Of a stretch of 36,828 nucleotides of DNA, positions 16,870 to 26,473 are shown piece by piece. The stretch covers positions 1 through 36,828 of the forward strand of contig CAJUQB010000051.1 in the NCBI GenBank assembly GCA_910588285.1, read 5' to 3'. The notes beneath the pieces were generated by a model that was not told the DNA's origin, made no database searches, and was given only the letters and a program-made list of their open reading frames with translations. Within the stretch, counting starts at the first letter, position 1. Every line of letters begins with the position of its first letter. Both the position numbers and the translations under genes were made by a program. Origin of the DNA: an uncultured Lachnospiraceae bacterium. Lineage in GTDB: Bacteria; Bacillota; Clostridia; Lachnospirales; Lachnospiraceae.

Positions 16870-17562
16870 TCAGTTTAGTATTTCCTTTTCTCGAAAGCTG
16901 AAATACCGGTTATCTCCAATGATGATGTGATCGGTCAGCATAATGCCAAGCAGCTCGCCGGCCTCCCGGATCCGCTCCGTTACCCGGATATCCTCCCGGC
17001 TGGGCGCGGGGTCTCCCCCCGGGTGGTTATGGAGCAGCACGATATGCACGGCCCGGCTCTGCAATGCCCTTTGGAAAATCTCCCTGGGGGAGACCAGAGA
17101 GGCATTGACTGTGCCCACTGACAGCACCTGATCTGCCAGCAGACGGTTCCTGGTATCAAACATGGCCAGAAGAAGCTGCTCCCTGGGCTCATGGCGGAAG
17201 CGCTCCATGTAGTAACCGGCCAGTGTCTCTGGGCTGTCCACCGTAAGGGCCCGCTGATAGCAGGCGGCAGCCATCCGCTTGGAGAGCTCGGCCACGCACT
17301 TCAGCTGCAGGGCCTTCACCTTGCCGATTCCGGGAAGGCTTTGCAAGTCTTCCACAGACAGCTGGTGCAGATTCAGCAGGCGTTGCTGGCCCAGGCATAA
17401 AATATTCTGGGCCAGCTGCAGGGCGGAGCAGTTCCGGTTTCCGGTTCTTAAGATCACAGCAAGAAGCTCAGCATCAGAAAGTACCTCCGCGCCGTATTGC
17501 TGGCAGCGCTCATAGGGGCGCTCAGAATCCGGCAGTTCTCTCATACGATAGTGTAATTCCAT
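16870..17562 (-). CDS. radC: RadC family JAB/MPN-domain protein
   Basis: I chose the ATG at 17562 (GGAAAGG upstream, N-terminus MELHYRMRELPDSERP), which gives 230 residues; a GTG at 17601 is in frame but lacks support. A helix-hairpin-helix domain (LQSLPGIGKVKALQL, about 73-88) precedes the JAMM metalloprotease-like motif HNHPGGDPAPSREDI with His178, His180 and Asp191. RadC was once thought to be a repair protein; its cellular role is unsettled. Linkage directly upstream of mreB is common in Firmicutes. A likely promoter lies about 65 bases upstream. Confidence 0.93.
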   Translation of the reverse strand: MELHYRMRELPDSERPYERCQQYGAEVLSDAELLAVILRTGNRNCSALQLAQNILCLGQQRLLNLHQLSVEDLQSLPGIGKVKALQLKCVAELSKRMAAACYQRALTVDSPETLAGYYMERFRHEPREQLLLAMFDTRNRLLADQVLSVGTVNASLVSPREIFQRALQSRAVHIVLLHNHPGGDPAPSREDIRVTERIREAGELLGIMLTDHIIIGDNRYFSFREKEILN

Positions 17563-17624
17563 ACTCTTCCTTTCCACTCTCTGGCCCGCAGGCTCATTCA
17601 CAAAAGAAAAAGTTTTTACATTTT

Positions 17625-17653
17625 ATTTTATCACATATCATATCTATTGTACA
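17625..17653 (-). promoter_or_regulatory. Probable sigma-A promoter for radC-mreBCD-min-rodA operon
   Basis: In the AT-rich 17602-17738 gap, minus-strand TGTACA (forward 17648-17653) and TAAAAT (forward 17625-17630) are 17 bases apart. The -35 matches consensus at four of six positions and the -10 at five of six. No other gene is visible in the gap. Confidence 0.5.
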
Positions 17654-17738
17654 CGTTTTATTTCTTAAAATGCTCTAAAATCTTTAAATAAGTTGTTTTG
17701 CTTTTGTAAAGGCCCCGGGCCGGTTCCGATTTCAGACA

Positions 17739-19013
17739 TTACAGGCTGACCAGTCCGGCCTCATACAGCTTCTGCAGGGACATCAAAATACCAAGCTTTG
17801 CATGATACCAGGTCAGCCCTCCCTGGAAATACACTGCATAGGGCGGCCGCAGAGGCCCGTCGGCAGACAGCTCTATGGAGGAGCCCTGGACAAAGGCTCC
17901 TGCTGCCATAATCACCGGGCAGTCATAGCCCGGCATGTCCCAGGGCTCCGGCGTTACATAGCTGTCCACCGGAGCCGCTGCCTGGATCCCTTCGCAGAAT
18001 GCAGTCAGCCCCTGGGGGGTGTTCAGGGTTACTGCCTGAATGATGTCATGACGGGACTCGGACCCGTTTGGAATCACCGGAAAGCCAAGCCTTTCATAGA
18101 CATTGGCCGCAAACACGGCTCCCTTCAGGGCGCCGGCCGTCACCACGGGCGCCAGAAACAGTCCCTGGTAAAAGGACTGCATCACCCCAAGGGATGCGCC
18201 CACCTCCTTGCCAAGGCCCGGCGCAGTCAGCCGGTAAGCGGCGTTTTCCACGCATTCCCGCTTCCCCACAATGTACCCGCCGATGGGGGCAAGGCCGCCG
18301 CCGGGATTCTTGATCAGGGAGCCGACCATCATATCTGCGCCCACCTCCAACGGCTCCCGGCGTTCCACGAATTCCCCGTAGCAGTTGTCCACCATCACAA
18401 GCACCTTGGGATTGACGGATTTTACAAAGGCAGTGAGCGCACCGATCTGCTCCACGGAAAAGGTGGGGCGGGTCTGATAGCCCTTTGAGCGCTGGATGGT
18501 CACCAGCCGGGTGCGGTCATTGATGGCATTTCGGATCCCTTCGTAATCAAAGCTGCCATCCGCCAGCAGCTCCACCTGGCGGTAGGTAATGCCGTATTCC
18601 GCAAGGGAGCCTCTGGAGGGCCGGATGCCTATGATCTCCTCCAGGGTGTCATAGGGCTTGCCCACCGGGGACAGCAGCTCGTCCCCGGGCCGCAGATTGG
18701 ACAGAAGGGCCAGGGCCAGGGCGTGGGTCCCGCAGGTGATCTGGGGACGCACCAGGGCGGCATCCCCGCAGAAGCAGCTGGCATAGACCTCCTCCAAGGT
18801 ATCCCGGCCCAGATCATTGTAGCCGTAGCCATTGGTGGCCATGAAGCACTCCGCACTGACCCGGTGCTTCTGCATGGCCTGTATCACCTTCAGCTGATTG
18901 TATTCCGCAGTCTCGTCCATCCGGGCAAACCGCTCCTTCAGGGATGCTTCGATTTCGGCTCCGTACTGGTAGACCGGCTGGCTGATTCCAAGCCTTTGAT
19001 ATTGTTCTCTCAT
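17739..19013 (-). CDS. Methionine gamma-lyase family PLP enzyme (YnbB/aluminium-resistance type)
   Basis: This belongs to the PLP-dependent family annotated as methionine gamma-lyase-like or aluminium resistance protein (Bacillus YnbB). I chose the ATG at 19013 (AAAGG seven bases upstream), giving 424 residues; an ATG 15 bases earlier has a poor site. PLP-fold features are ITCGTHALALALL, VMVDNCYGEF with the pyridine-binding Asp209, and the probable Schiff-base lysine Lys235 in GSLIKNPGGG. The substrate is not established by sequence; a C-S lyase reaction is a family-level guess. It follows miaA, as in other Firmicutes. Confidence 0.88.
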   Translation of the reverse strand: MREQYQRLGISQPVYQYGAEIEASLKERFARMDETAEYNQLKVIQAMQKHRVSAECFMATNGYGYNDLGRDTLEEVYASCFCGDAALVRPQITCGTHALALALLSNLRPGDELLSPVGKPYDTLEEIIGIRPSRGSLAEYGITYRQVELLADGSFDYEGIRNAINDRTRLVTIQRSKGYQTRPTFSVEQIGALTAFVKSVNPKVLVMVDNCYGEFVERREPLEVGADMMVGSLIKNPGGGLAPIGGYIVGKRECVENAAYRLTAPGLGKEVGASLGVMQSFYQGLFLAPVVTAGALKGAVFAANVYERLGFPVIPNGSESRHDIIQAVTLNTPQGLTAFCEGIQAAAPVDSYVTPEPWDMPGYDCPVIMAAGAFVQGSSIELSADGPLRPPYAVYFQGGLTWYHAKLGILMSLQKLYEAGLVSL

Positions 19014-19076
19014 GGTGTCGCCTTTCATTCGTACTGCCCTGCCTGTTTGGTATCTTGCAGGGTATGATTATTATAT

Positions 19077-20024
19077 TTAGAGTTCCAGCTTGTTTTCTGT
19101 CATTTTTTGTTCCATAAAGGCAATCATTTTTTCCTTATCATATCCAAAATCCGGCTTATTTATCCAGATGACATCCCGCTCCCGGCGAAACCAGGTCAGC
19201 TGCCGCTTGGCAAAATGGCGGCTGTCCCGCTTGATCCGGTAGACTGCCTCCGGAAGGGTGAGGGCTCCGTCCAGGTAGTCCAGCATTTCCTTATAGCCCA
19301 GTCCCTGCATGGCTACCATGTCCCTGGTACAGCCCATTTCCTGCAGGGCCTGCACCTCCGCCACCAGCCCTGCCTCCACCATCTGATCCACCCGTTGGTC
19401 AATCCGCTGGTAGAGCTGCTCCCGGCTGTCATTGAGCACAAAATAGCAGAACCGATAGGGGGATTCCTTCTGCCGCTGGCTTTCGTTATGCTCTGAGATT
19501 CTGCCTCCGGTGAGATGATGGTATTCCAGGGCCCGTATCACCCGCTTGATATTGTTGGCATGGATCTGCTCAGCTGCCTTTGGATCCACCCTGCGGAGCA
19601 TGTCGTGGAGATACGCTCCGCCCCGGACATCGGACAGCACCGCGAGCTCCCTGCGGTATGCGCTGTCCTGGGGCTCCTCTGTGAAATCTATGCCATACAA
19701 GAGAGCCTGGATGTAGAAGCCTGTTCCCCCGGTGATAATGGGGATGCGCCCGGCTTGATAGATCTCCTTCATGGCGGCCCTGGCCAGCTCCTGGAACCGC
19801 ACCACATGAAATTCTTCCCAGGGCTCCAGCATGTCAATGAGGTAATGAGGGATCCCGCCCATTTCCTCCGGACGGATCTTGGCGGAGCCGATATCCATAT
19901 GGCGGTAAACCTGCATGGAATCCGCAGAGATCACAGAGCCCTTCACGGCCCTGGCCAGCAAAATGGACAGCTCGGTTTTCCCCACTGCCGTAGGGCCTGT
20001 CAATATCAATAAGGGTGGTTTCAT
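19077..20024 (-). CDS. miaA: tRNA dimethylallyltransferase
   Basis: MiaA transfers a dimethylallyl group to A37 of tRNAs that read codons beginning with U. The product is 315 residues from the ATG at 20024, which gives the usual N-terminus MKPPLLILTGPTAVGKTELS with its P-loop; a GTG nine bases upstream is an alternative. Other family segments are ISADSMQVYRHMDIGSAK, PHYLIDMLEP, GGTGFYIQALLYG and the C-terminal KRQLTWFRRE. It follows mutL by about 25 bases, part of the mutS-mutL-miaA run. Confidence 0.96.
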   Translation of the reverse strand: MKPPLLILTGPTAVGKTELSILLARAVKGSVISADSMQVYRHMDIGSAKIRPEEMGGIPHYLIDMLEPWEEFHVVRFQELARAAMKEIYQAGRIPIITGGTGFYIQALLYGIDFTEEPQDSAYRRELAVLSDVRGGAYLHDMLRRVDPKAAEQIHANNIKRVIRALEYHHLTGGRISEHNESQRQKESPYRFCYFVLNDSREQLYQRIDQRVDQMVEAGLVAEVQALQEMGCTRDMVAMQGLGYKEMLDYLDGALTLPEAVYRIKRDSRHFAKRQLTWFRRERDVIWINKPDFGYDKEKMIAFMEQKMTENKLEL

Positions 20025-20049
20025 CTGCAACACCTGCCTTGTCTGTCAT

Positions 20050-22092
20050 TTATACCCGCTTGAACTTTTTCTCCAGCTCATATCTGGTCATGGAAATGAT
20101 GGTGGGCCGTCCGTGGGGGCAATGGTAGGGATTCTCCAGGGTCAGAAGCTCCTCGATCAGGGCCAGAAGCTCCCCCTGGGAGAGCCTCTGATTGCCCTTC
20201 ACCGCTGCCTTACAGGACATGGAGGCCACCTTCTCCAGCAAAATCTGGGGCGTCTCCTTCCCCCGTATCTCCCCCAGCCCGTCCAGCAGCTCGATCATCA
20301 GCTCCTGGCCGTTGATGTCAAAGAGGTTGGCCGGCATGGAGGTGACGGCATACTCCCGCCCGCCGAAGGGTTCGATCACAAAGCCCAGCTGTTCAAAATA
20401 GGATTGATATTTTTTTAACAGCTCCTCCTCCTGCATGGACAGGGACAGGAGCATTGGGGGAAAGATGGCCTGGGATGTGTATTCCCGATTTTGAAGGGAA
20501 GCCATCGTGCGCTCGTAGAGCACCTTTTCGTGGGCCGCATGCTGGTCAATGATGTAGAGCTTGTCCTCCATCTGCACCAGCCAGTAGGTGTCAAAGACCT
20601 GGCCGATGATCTTGTGGTATTTCACGCTCTCCGGCGCAAGAAGCTTTCGCGGGCCTGCGTGTTCTGGCGGCGGGCTGCCGGCCGCCTGCACGCTTTCCGT
20701 TGTCAGCTGTTGGTTGGCATCCAGCTGCGCACTGCCGGCCGCCTGCACGCTTTCCGATGTCAGCGGCTGCCTGGCATCCGGCGGCACACTGCCGGCCGCC
20801 TGCACGCTTTCCGATGTCAGCGGCTGTTTGGCATCCGGCAAAGCACTACCGGCCGCCTGCACGCCTTCTTGCGGCAGCGGCTGTCTGGCATGGTAGGAAG
20901 CCCTCGGCTCTGCCGCCAGCTCCGCTGCCTGCTGCCTCTGGTATTTCGGCTCATAGGGGCTGTCCCTGTGCACGCTCTGCTGCAGCTGCTTCAGCCGGTT
21001 CCGCTCAAAGGGCTCCGGCGCACTCTTCGCCTGCCGGTTCCACTCCTCCTGCTCTCTTTTTGCTTCCCGTTTCCGGTCCGTAAGGCCGGCCTGATAGACC
21101 AGCTCGCTCTCATTGATGGCCTCCCGGATGGCCCCGCTTAAGTCCTCGTAGATCTGCTCCTGGTTGGAGAACCGAAGCTCCATCTTGGCGGGATGGACAT
21201 TGACGTCAATCTGGTCCCCCGGCATGGACAGCTGCAGCACCGTAAAGGGATATTTGTGCTGCATGGTAAAGGAGCGGTAGCCCTCCTCAATGCTCTTGGC
21301 CAGAAGGCTGCTTTTGACATAGCGGCCATTGATAAAATAATTTTCATAATTCCGGTTCCCCCTGGAAATCAGGGGCTTCCCCAGAAAGCCCTCCACCGAA
21401 AAGGACGCAAATTCCCGGCGGATGGGCAGCAGATTGGCGGCAATTTCCCGGCCGTAAATATGATAAATGACCTCCTTCAGGTTGGAATTGCCGGAGGTGT
21501 GCAGCTTCACCTGGCCATTGGCAATGAATTTGAAGGAAACCTCCGGGTGGGACAGGGCCATGTGCTCCATCAGATCCGAGATATAGCCGGCCTCCGTGGG
21601 GGCTGTTTTTAAAAATTTCTTCCGGGCAGGGGTATTGTAGAACAGGTTCCGCACCAGAAAGGTGGTGCCCTCCGGAGCCCCGATCTCCTCGCTGGATACC
21701 TCCCGTCCCCCCTCAATGACATAGCGCAGGCCGCTGATGCCGGAGCAGGTCTTGGTAATAAGCTCCACCTGGGCCACCGCTGCAATGCTGGAGAGAGCCT
21801 CCCCCCGAAACCCCAGGGAGGATACCCGAAGCAGATCCTCCACTGAGCGGATCTTGCTGGTGGAATGCCGCAAAAAGGCCAGGGGGACCTGGCTCTTTTC
21901 CATGCCGCAGCCGTTGTCGGTAATCCGGATCAGGGCAATGCCCCCCTCCTTGATCTCCACGGTCACAGCCGTGGCCTGGGCGTCAATGGCATTCTCCACC
22001 AGCTCCTTCACCACGGAGGAGGGCCGGTCCACCACCTCTCCGGCGGCAATCTTGTCTATGGTCTGCTGATCCAGCAATTCAATCTGCGGCAT
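20050..22092 (-). CDS. mutL: DNA mismatch repair protein MutL (endonuclease type)
   Basis: MutL couples mismatch recognition by MutS to strand removal. The GHKL ATPase domain shows ENAIDAQA, DNGCGM and SLGFRGEALSSIA. The C-terminal domain carries the metal-dependent nicking endonuclease motif DQHAAHEKVLYE, plus SCKAAVKG and CPHGRP, so this is the nicking type found in organisms without MutH. The 680-residue chain has a proline/alanine-rich linker with a 19-residue tandem repeat (about residues 397-473). The ATG has AAGGAG upstream; it follows mutS by 58 bases. Confidence 0.97.
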   Translation of the reverse strand: MPQIELLDQQTIDKIAAGEVVDRPSSVVKELVENAIDAQATAVTVEIKEGGIALIRITDNGCGMEKSQVPLAFLRHSTSKIRSVEDLLRVSSLGFRGEALSSIAAVAQVELITKTCSGISGLRYVIEGGREVSSEEIGAPEGTTFLVRNLFYNTPARKKFLKTAPTEAGYISDLMEHMALSHPEVSFKFIANGQVKLHTSGNSNLKEVIYHIYGREIAANLLPIRREFASFSVEGFLGKPLISRGNRNYENYFINGRYVKSSLLAKSIEEGYRSFTMQHKYPFTVLQLSMPGDQIDVNVHPAKMELRFSNQEQIYEDLSGAIREAINESELVYQAGLTDRKREAKREQEEWNRQAKSAPEPFERNRLKQLQQSVHRDSPYEPKYQRQQAAELAAEPRASYHARQPLPQEGVQAAGSALPDAKQPLTSESVQAAGSVPPDARQPLTSESVQAAGSAQLDANQQLTTESVQAAGSPPPEHAGPRKLLAPESVKYHKIIGQVFDTYWLVQMEDKLYIIDQHAAHEKVLYERTMASLQNREYTSQAIFPPMLLSLSMQEEELLKKYQSYFEQLGFVIEPFGGREYAVTSMPANLFDINGQELMIELLDGLGEIRGKETPQILLEKVASMSCKAAVKGNQRLSQGELLALIEELLTLENPYHCPHGRPTIISMTRYELEKKFKRV
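20675..20902 (-). repeat. 57-bp tandem repeat within mutL, about four units
   Basis: Units begin at 20675, 20732, 20789 and 20846, each opening CTGCCGGCCGCCTGCACGC or a close variant. They encode a 19-residue module of the type QPLTSESVQAAGS followed by a Pro/Asp-rich spacer. The period is a multiple of three, so gain or loss of units would keep mutL in frame. The repeat sits in the flexible linker between the ATPase and endonuclease domains. Confidence 0.92.
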
Positions 22093-22150
22093 GTACTGCT
22101 CCTTTTCCGGGAAGGCCTCTTAGCCATTCCCAAATCCTAAGCCTCCCGCC

Positions 22151-24814
22151 CTACCAGCGGTTCCGGATCTTGTTCTGAATCTGGAACAGCTTGTTCAGGG
22201 CGTCAATGGGAGTGAGATTTCCAAGATCCAGCTCCCGAAGCTCTGCGATGATGTCATCATCCTTCACGGTATCAAAGAGGGAGATCTGACTGATATCCAC
22301 CTCATCCAGCTTCTCCTTTTTCTTTTTCGGCGGTTTTTGGGCCCCGGAACCGGACAGCTCCACGGCAATATGGCTGACAGCCTCGGAAATATCCTGCTGG
22401 CTCAGCTCCTGGGCAATCACCTTAGCCCGGTCAATGACAAGCTCCGGCACCCCGGCCAGCTTGGCCACCTGGATCCCATAGCTGCGGTCCGCACCGCCGG
22501 GAACGATCTTTCGCAGGAATACGATATCGTCCCCCTTTTCCTTCACTGCAATGCAGTAATTGTTCACATTGGAAAGCTTGCCCTCCAGCTCCGTCAGCTC
22601 ATGGTAGTGGGTGGCAAACAAGGTTTTGGCCCCCAGCATCTTGGGGTTACTGATGTACTCCACCACGGCCCAGGCAATGGACAGGCCGTCAAAGGTGCTG
22701 GTGCCCCGGCCGATCTCATCTAAGATCAGCAGGCTTTTTGGCGTGGCGTTCCGCAGGATATTGGCCACCTCCGTCATCTCCACCATAAAGGTACTCTGGC
22801 CGGAGGCCAGATCGTCGGAGGCCCCCACCCGGGTAAAGATTCGGTCCACAATCCCGATGTTGGCCTCTGCGGCAGGCACAAAGCTTCCGATCTGGGCCAT
22901 CAGCACAATCAGGGCGCTCTGGCGCATATAGGTGGACTTGCCGGCCATGTTTGGCCCGGTGATGATGGAGATCCGCTGGTCCTGATTGTCCAGGTAGGTG
23001 TCATTGGCAATGAACATATCATTGGAAATCATCTGCTCCACCACCGGATGGCGGCCGTTTTTGATGTCAATGACCCCCTTTTCGTTGATCTTGGGCCTGC
23101 AGTAATTGTTCCGCTCTGCCACCAGGGCCAGGGAGGCAAATACATCCAGCCGGGCCACTGCCCGGGCCGTTTTCTGGATTCGCAGGATCTCCCCGGCGAT
23201 CCGCTCCCGCAGCTCACGGTAAAGCTCATATTCCAGGGCCACCAGCCGGTCCTCCGCCCCCAGGATAATGTCCTCCAGCTCCTTGAGCTCCGGCGTAATG
23301 TAGCGCTCCGCATTGGCCAGGGTCTGCTTGCGGATATAGGTATCCGGAACCTGGTCCTTAAAGGAATTGGTCACCTCCAGATAATAGCCGAACACCTTAT
23401 TGTAGCGAATCCGAAGATTCTTGATGCCTGTCTTCTCCCGCTCCTTGGTCTCCAGCTCCATGAGCCAGGTCTTGCCCTCAGTCTTGGCGCTTCTAAGCTT
23501 GTCCACCTCCTCATGGTAGCCGTCCTTTAAGATGCCGCCATCATGGACCGTGATGGGAGGCTCCTCCAAAATGGCCTCGGCGATCAGCTGATACAGGTCC
23601 TCCAGGGTGTCCAGCTCCTCCATGATTTCCTGAAGCTGTTGGCTTTTGAATTCCTCCAGCAGCTGCCGGATGGGCGGAAGCATGGCCATGGAGCTCTTAA
23701 AGGCAATCATGTCCCTGGGATTGGCTGTCTGGTATGTAACACGGCTCACCAGCCGCTCCAAATCATAGATGGAATTCAGGTACTCCCGCAGCTCCTCCCG
23801 GTTCACGGCCTGCTCTCTTAGCTCCTCCACCGCATCCTGGCGCATCTCAATGGCCCTTTTCTCAATCAGGGGCTGCTCCACATAGCTCCTTAGAAGCCTG
23901 GCGCCCATGGCTGTCCTGGTCTTGTCCAGCACCCACAGCAGGGAGCCCCGCTTCTGCTTCTCCCGAAGGGTCTCCACCAGCTCCAGGTTGCGCCTGGTAA
24001 AGCTGTCGATAATCATATATTTTCCGGTGGTATACAGCTGCAGGTGAGACAAATGCTCCAGGGAGGTTTTCTGGGTCTCGTAGAGATATTTTAACAGAGC
24101 CCCCGCGGCAATGGCTCCGCAGTTGTAGTCCGTAAGCCCAAGCCCCTCCAGGCTGGACACCTTGAAATGCTCCTTTAAGACATTCTGGGCCGTCTCATCG
24201 CTGAAATACCAGGAATCCAGGGAATAGGCTGCAATATGCAAACGGTTTTTCAGCTCCTCCAGCTCCACCCCGCTCATGCAAAAGGCCTCATTGCTGACAA
24301 TCTCTGCCGGCGAGAACCGAAAAATCTCATCCAGAAGCTTCCGCTCGCTGTCCAGCTCCGTGACATAATATTCCCCGGTGGACACGTCTGCCGTGGATAC
24401 GCCATAGCGGTCCTCCATGTATACAATACACATGATGAAATTGTTCCTGGATTCGTCCAGCGCCTGGGTATTCAGGTTGGTGCCGGGGGTCACCACCCGC
24501 ACCACTTCCCGCCGGACCAGCCCCTTGGCCAGCTTCGGGTCCTCCACCTGTTCGCAGATGGCCACCTTGTAGCCCTTGGCTACCAGCTTGTTCAGATAGC
24601 CCTCCACCGCATGGTAGGGAACGCCGCACATGGGCGCCCGCTCCTCCATGCCGCAGTTTTTGCTGGTAAGGGTGATCTCCAGCTCCTTGGAGGCAGTCTT
24701 TGCATCCTCAAAAAACATTTCGTAAAAGTCCCCCAGACGGTAAAATAAAATACAGCCCGGATACTGCTCCTTTGTCTCCAGATACTTCTGCATCATGGGT
24801 GTCAGTTCTGCCAC
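22151..24814 (-). CDS. mutS: DNA mismatch repair protein MutS
   Basis: MutS recognises base mismatches and small loops. The 887-residue length is normal. The N-terminus has the mismatch-contact motif GDFYEMFFEDA (Phe-x-Glu), and the C-terminal ATPase has Walker A GPNMAGKST, SGQSTFMVEM and Walker B LLILDEIGRGTSTFDG. The C-terminal tail includes a Lys-rich KKKKEKLDE stretch and a dimerisation segment. The start is GTG with GGAAGAGG upstream, 15 bases after the COG2509 flavoprotein stop. Confidence 0.98.
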   Translation of the reverse strand: MAELTPMMQKYLETKEQYPGCILFYRLGDFYEMFFEDAKTASKELEITLTSKNCGMEERAPMCGVPYHAVEGYLNKLVAKGYKVAICEQVEDPKLAKGLVRREVVRVVTPGTNLNTQALDESRNNFIMCIVYMEDRYGVSTADVSTGEYYVTELDSERKLLDEIFRFSPAEIVSNEAFCMSGVELEELKNRLHIAAYSLDSWYFSDETAQNVLKEHFKVSSLEGLGLTDYNCGAIAAGALLKYLYETQKTSLEHLSHLQLYTTGKYMIIDSFTRRNLELVETLREKQKRGSLLWVLDKTRTAMGARLLRSYVEQPLIEKRAIEMRQDAVEELREQAVNREELREYLNSIYDLERLVSRVTYQTANPRDMIAFKSSMAMLPPIRQLLEEFKSQQLQEIMEELDTLEDLYQLIAEAILEEPPITVHDGGILKDGYHEEVDKLRSAKTEGKTWLMELETKEREKTGIKNLRIRYNKVFGYYLEVTNSFKDQVPDTYIRKQTLANAERYITPELKELEDIILGAEDRLVALEYELYRELRERIAGEILRIQKTARAVARLDVFASLALVAERNNYCRPKINEKGVIDIKNGRHPVVEQMISNDMFIANDTYLDNQDQRISIITGPNMAGKSTYMRQSALIVLMAQIGSFVPAAEANIGIVDRIFTRVGASDDLASGQSTFMVEMTEVANILRNATPKSLLILDEIGRGTSTFDGLSIAWAVVEYISNPKMLGAKTLFATHYHELTELEGKLSNVNNYCIAVKEKGDDIVFLRKIVPGGADRSYGIQVAKLAGVPELVIDRAKVIAQELSQQDISEAVSHIAVELSGSGAQKPPKKKKEKLDEVDISQISLFDTVKDDDIIAELRELDLGNLTPIDALNKLFQIQNKIRNRW

Positions 24815-24829
24815 AATCCCTCTTCCTTC

Positions 24830-26473
24830 CTAATGGTACATTTTCTGATGGTACATTTTCTGCTGCGAATTCATTCGGTATGTTCCAATCAAAGCTTCCG
24901 CCACCTTCATGCCGTCCATGGCGGCGGACATGATGCCTCCGGCGTATCCGGCCCCCTCCCCGCAGGGATAGATCCCGCTCCTTTGGCTCTCCAGCCCTTC
25001 ATTTCTGAGAATGCGCACCGGGGATGAGGTCCTGCTCTCCACCCCGGACAGGATGCAGTCCGGGCGGTCAAAGCCCGGGATCCGCCTTGCAAACTGATGC
25101 ATCCCCAGAAGAAAGGACTGGGAAATGGCTTCCGGAAACAGGGTATGCAGAGGCGCAAAGCCCCGCTCCCCCCTGGTACAGCTGTCAAATCCGCCGTAGG
25201 CGGCGCTGCTTCGCCCTGCCTCAAAATCGCATAGCAGCTGCTGGGGAATCCGTCCGCCCCCCAGGGCAAAGGCCCGCTGCTCCAGCCTCCGCTGAAAATA
25301 GATTCCGGCAAGAGCACCCTCCCCGCCAAAGTCCCTTGGCGTCACGGATACAATGATGGCACTGTTGGCATTGCCGCTGTCCCGCCTGCTGTAGCTCATG
25401 CCATTGACAGCCAGGCCCCCGGGCTCAGAGGAGGCATTCACCACATAGCCTCCCGGGCACATGCAGAAGGAATACACCCCCCGGCCATCCGCAAGGCTGG
25501 CAGTCACCTTGTAGGGCGCCGGAGGCAGCTTCCCTGCCGCCTCTCCATACTGGCCTTCGCTGATCATCTGCTGGGGATGCTCCACCCGCAGCCCTACGGC
25601 AAAGGCCTTGGCCTCCATGGGAAAGCCCTCGGCCTGGAGAAGCTCAAAGGTATCCCTGGCGCTGTGACCAATGGCCAGCACTGCCGCCCTGGCCGGAATG
25701 CGGACAGACGCACCCCTTTGGCTGCACCACAGGCCCGCAAGACGCCCCTGCTCCCAGCAGAAGCCTGTCAGACAGGTCTCAAACAGCACCTGGCCCCCCA
25801 GGGAGATAATTTCCTCCCGGATCCGTTCCACCACCTCCAACAGGATATCCGTCCCGATATGGGGCTTGCTGTCATAGAGAATCTCCTCCGGGGCCCCGAA
25901 CTCCACAAAGGTTTTCAGAACAAAGCGGCTTCTGCCCTTCACATCCTTCACCAGAGTGTTCAGCTTCCCGTCGGAAAAGGTCCCTGCGCCTCCCTCCCCA
26001 AACTGCACATTGGAGGAAGGGTCAAGCTCCCCGGTCTGCCAGAACCGGTCCACGCTGGCCTTCCGGCTTTGCACATCCTGGCCGCGTTCTATGAGTACCG
26101 GACGATACCCCGCCCTCGCCAGCAGCAGTCCGCAGAACAGGCCTGCCGGTCCGGCTCCCACCACCACCGGCGGGTCATTGAGGGGCCGGCTTCCGCAGGG
26201 GGGCAGGCGATACGTTTCCGGGTTGGTTGACATAATATTTTTACTGTCAACCTTTCGCAGGATCTGCTTCTCATTTGCAAGCTCCACATCTATGGCATAT
26301 ACATAGTGCACATCCTGCTTCTTCCTGGCATCAATGGAGCGTTTAGCGATTTCCCAGCGGACCGCCTGTTTCTGAAATGCCTCCAAGGACAGCCGCAAGT
26401 GCTTTGCCATTCTCTGCAGGAGCTCCTCTTCCGTGTGGCCCACCGGCAGCTTCAGCTGTTGTATGCGAATCAT
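24830..26473 (-). CDS. COG2509-type FAD-dependent oxidoreductase
   Basis: The ATG at 26473 is chosen because it overlaps the stop of the upstream flavoprotein as ATGA and has AGGAG upstream; a longer in-frame start at 26545 would lie inside that gene. The 547-residue product has an N-terminal domain of about 100 residues and then a dinucleotide-binding motif VVGAGPAGLFCG (Gly106-x-Gly108-x-x-Gly111). Further stretches are VQFGEGGAGTFSDGKLNT, VLAIGHSARDTFELL and a C-terminal GEGAGYAGGIMSAAMDG that closes the FAD site. This matches uncharacterised FAD-dependent dehydrogenases. No substrate is known. Tight coupling to the BaiN-like gene suggests a shared redox role. Confidence 0.85.
   Translation of the reverse strand: MIRIQQLKLPVGHTEEELLQRMAKHLRLSLEAFQKQAVRWEIAKRSIDARKKQDVHYVYAIDVELANEKQILRKVDSKNIMSTNPETYRLPPCGSRPLNDPPVVVGAGPAGLFCGLLLARAGYRPVLIERGQDVQSRKASVDRFWQTGELDPSSNVQFGEGGAGTFSDGKLNTLVKDVKGRSRFVLKTFVEFGAPEEILYDSKPHIGTDILLEVVERIREEIISLGGQVLFETCLTGFCWEQGRLAGLWCSQRGASVRIPARAAVLAIGHSARDTFELLQAEGFPMEAKAFAVGLRVEHPQQMISEGQYGEAAGKLPPAPYKVTASLADGRGVYSFCMCPGGYVVNASSEPGGLAVNGMSYSRRDSGNANSAIIVSVTPRDFGGEGALAGIYFQRRLEQRAFALGGGRIPQQLLCDFEAGRSSAAYGGFDSCTRGERGFAPLHTLFPEAISQSFLLGMHQFARRIPGFDRPDCILSGVESRTSSPVRILRNEGLESQRSGIYPCGEGAGYAGGIMSAAMDGMKVAEALIGTYRMNSQQKMYHQKMYH

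Noticed and set aside
17700..17738. Possible terminator (GGCCCGGGGCC) after the methionine gamma-lyase family gene
   Set aside because: The stem is only four base pairs and is followed by no real T-run.
20675..20902. CRISPR-like reading of the 57-bp repeat
   Set aside because: The units are contiguous with no spacers and encode a continuous protein linker.
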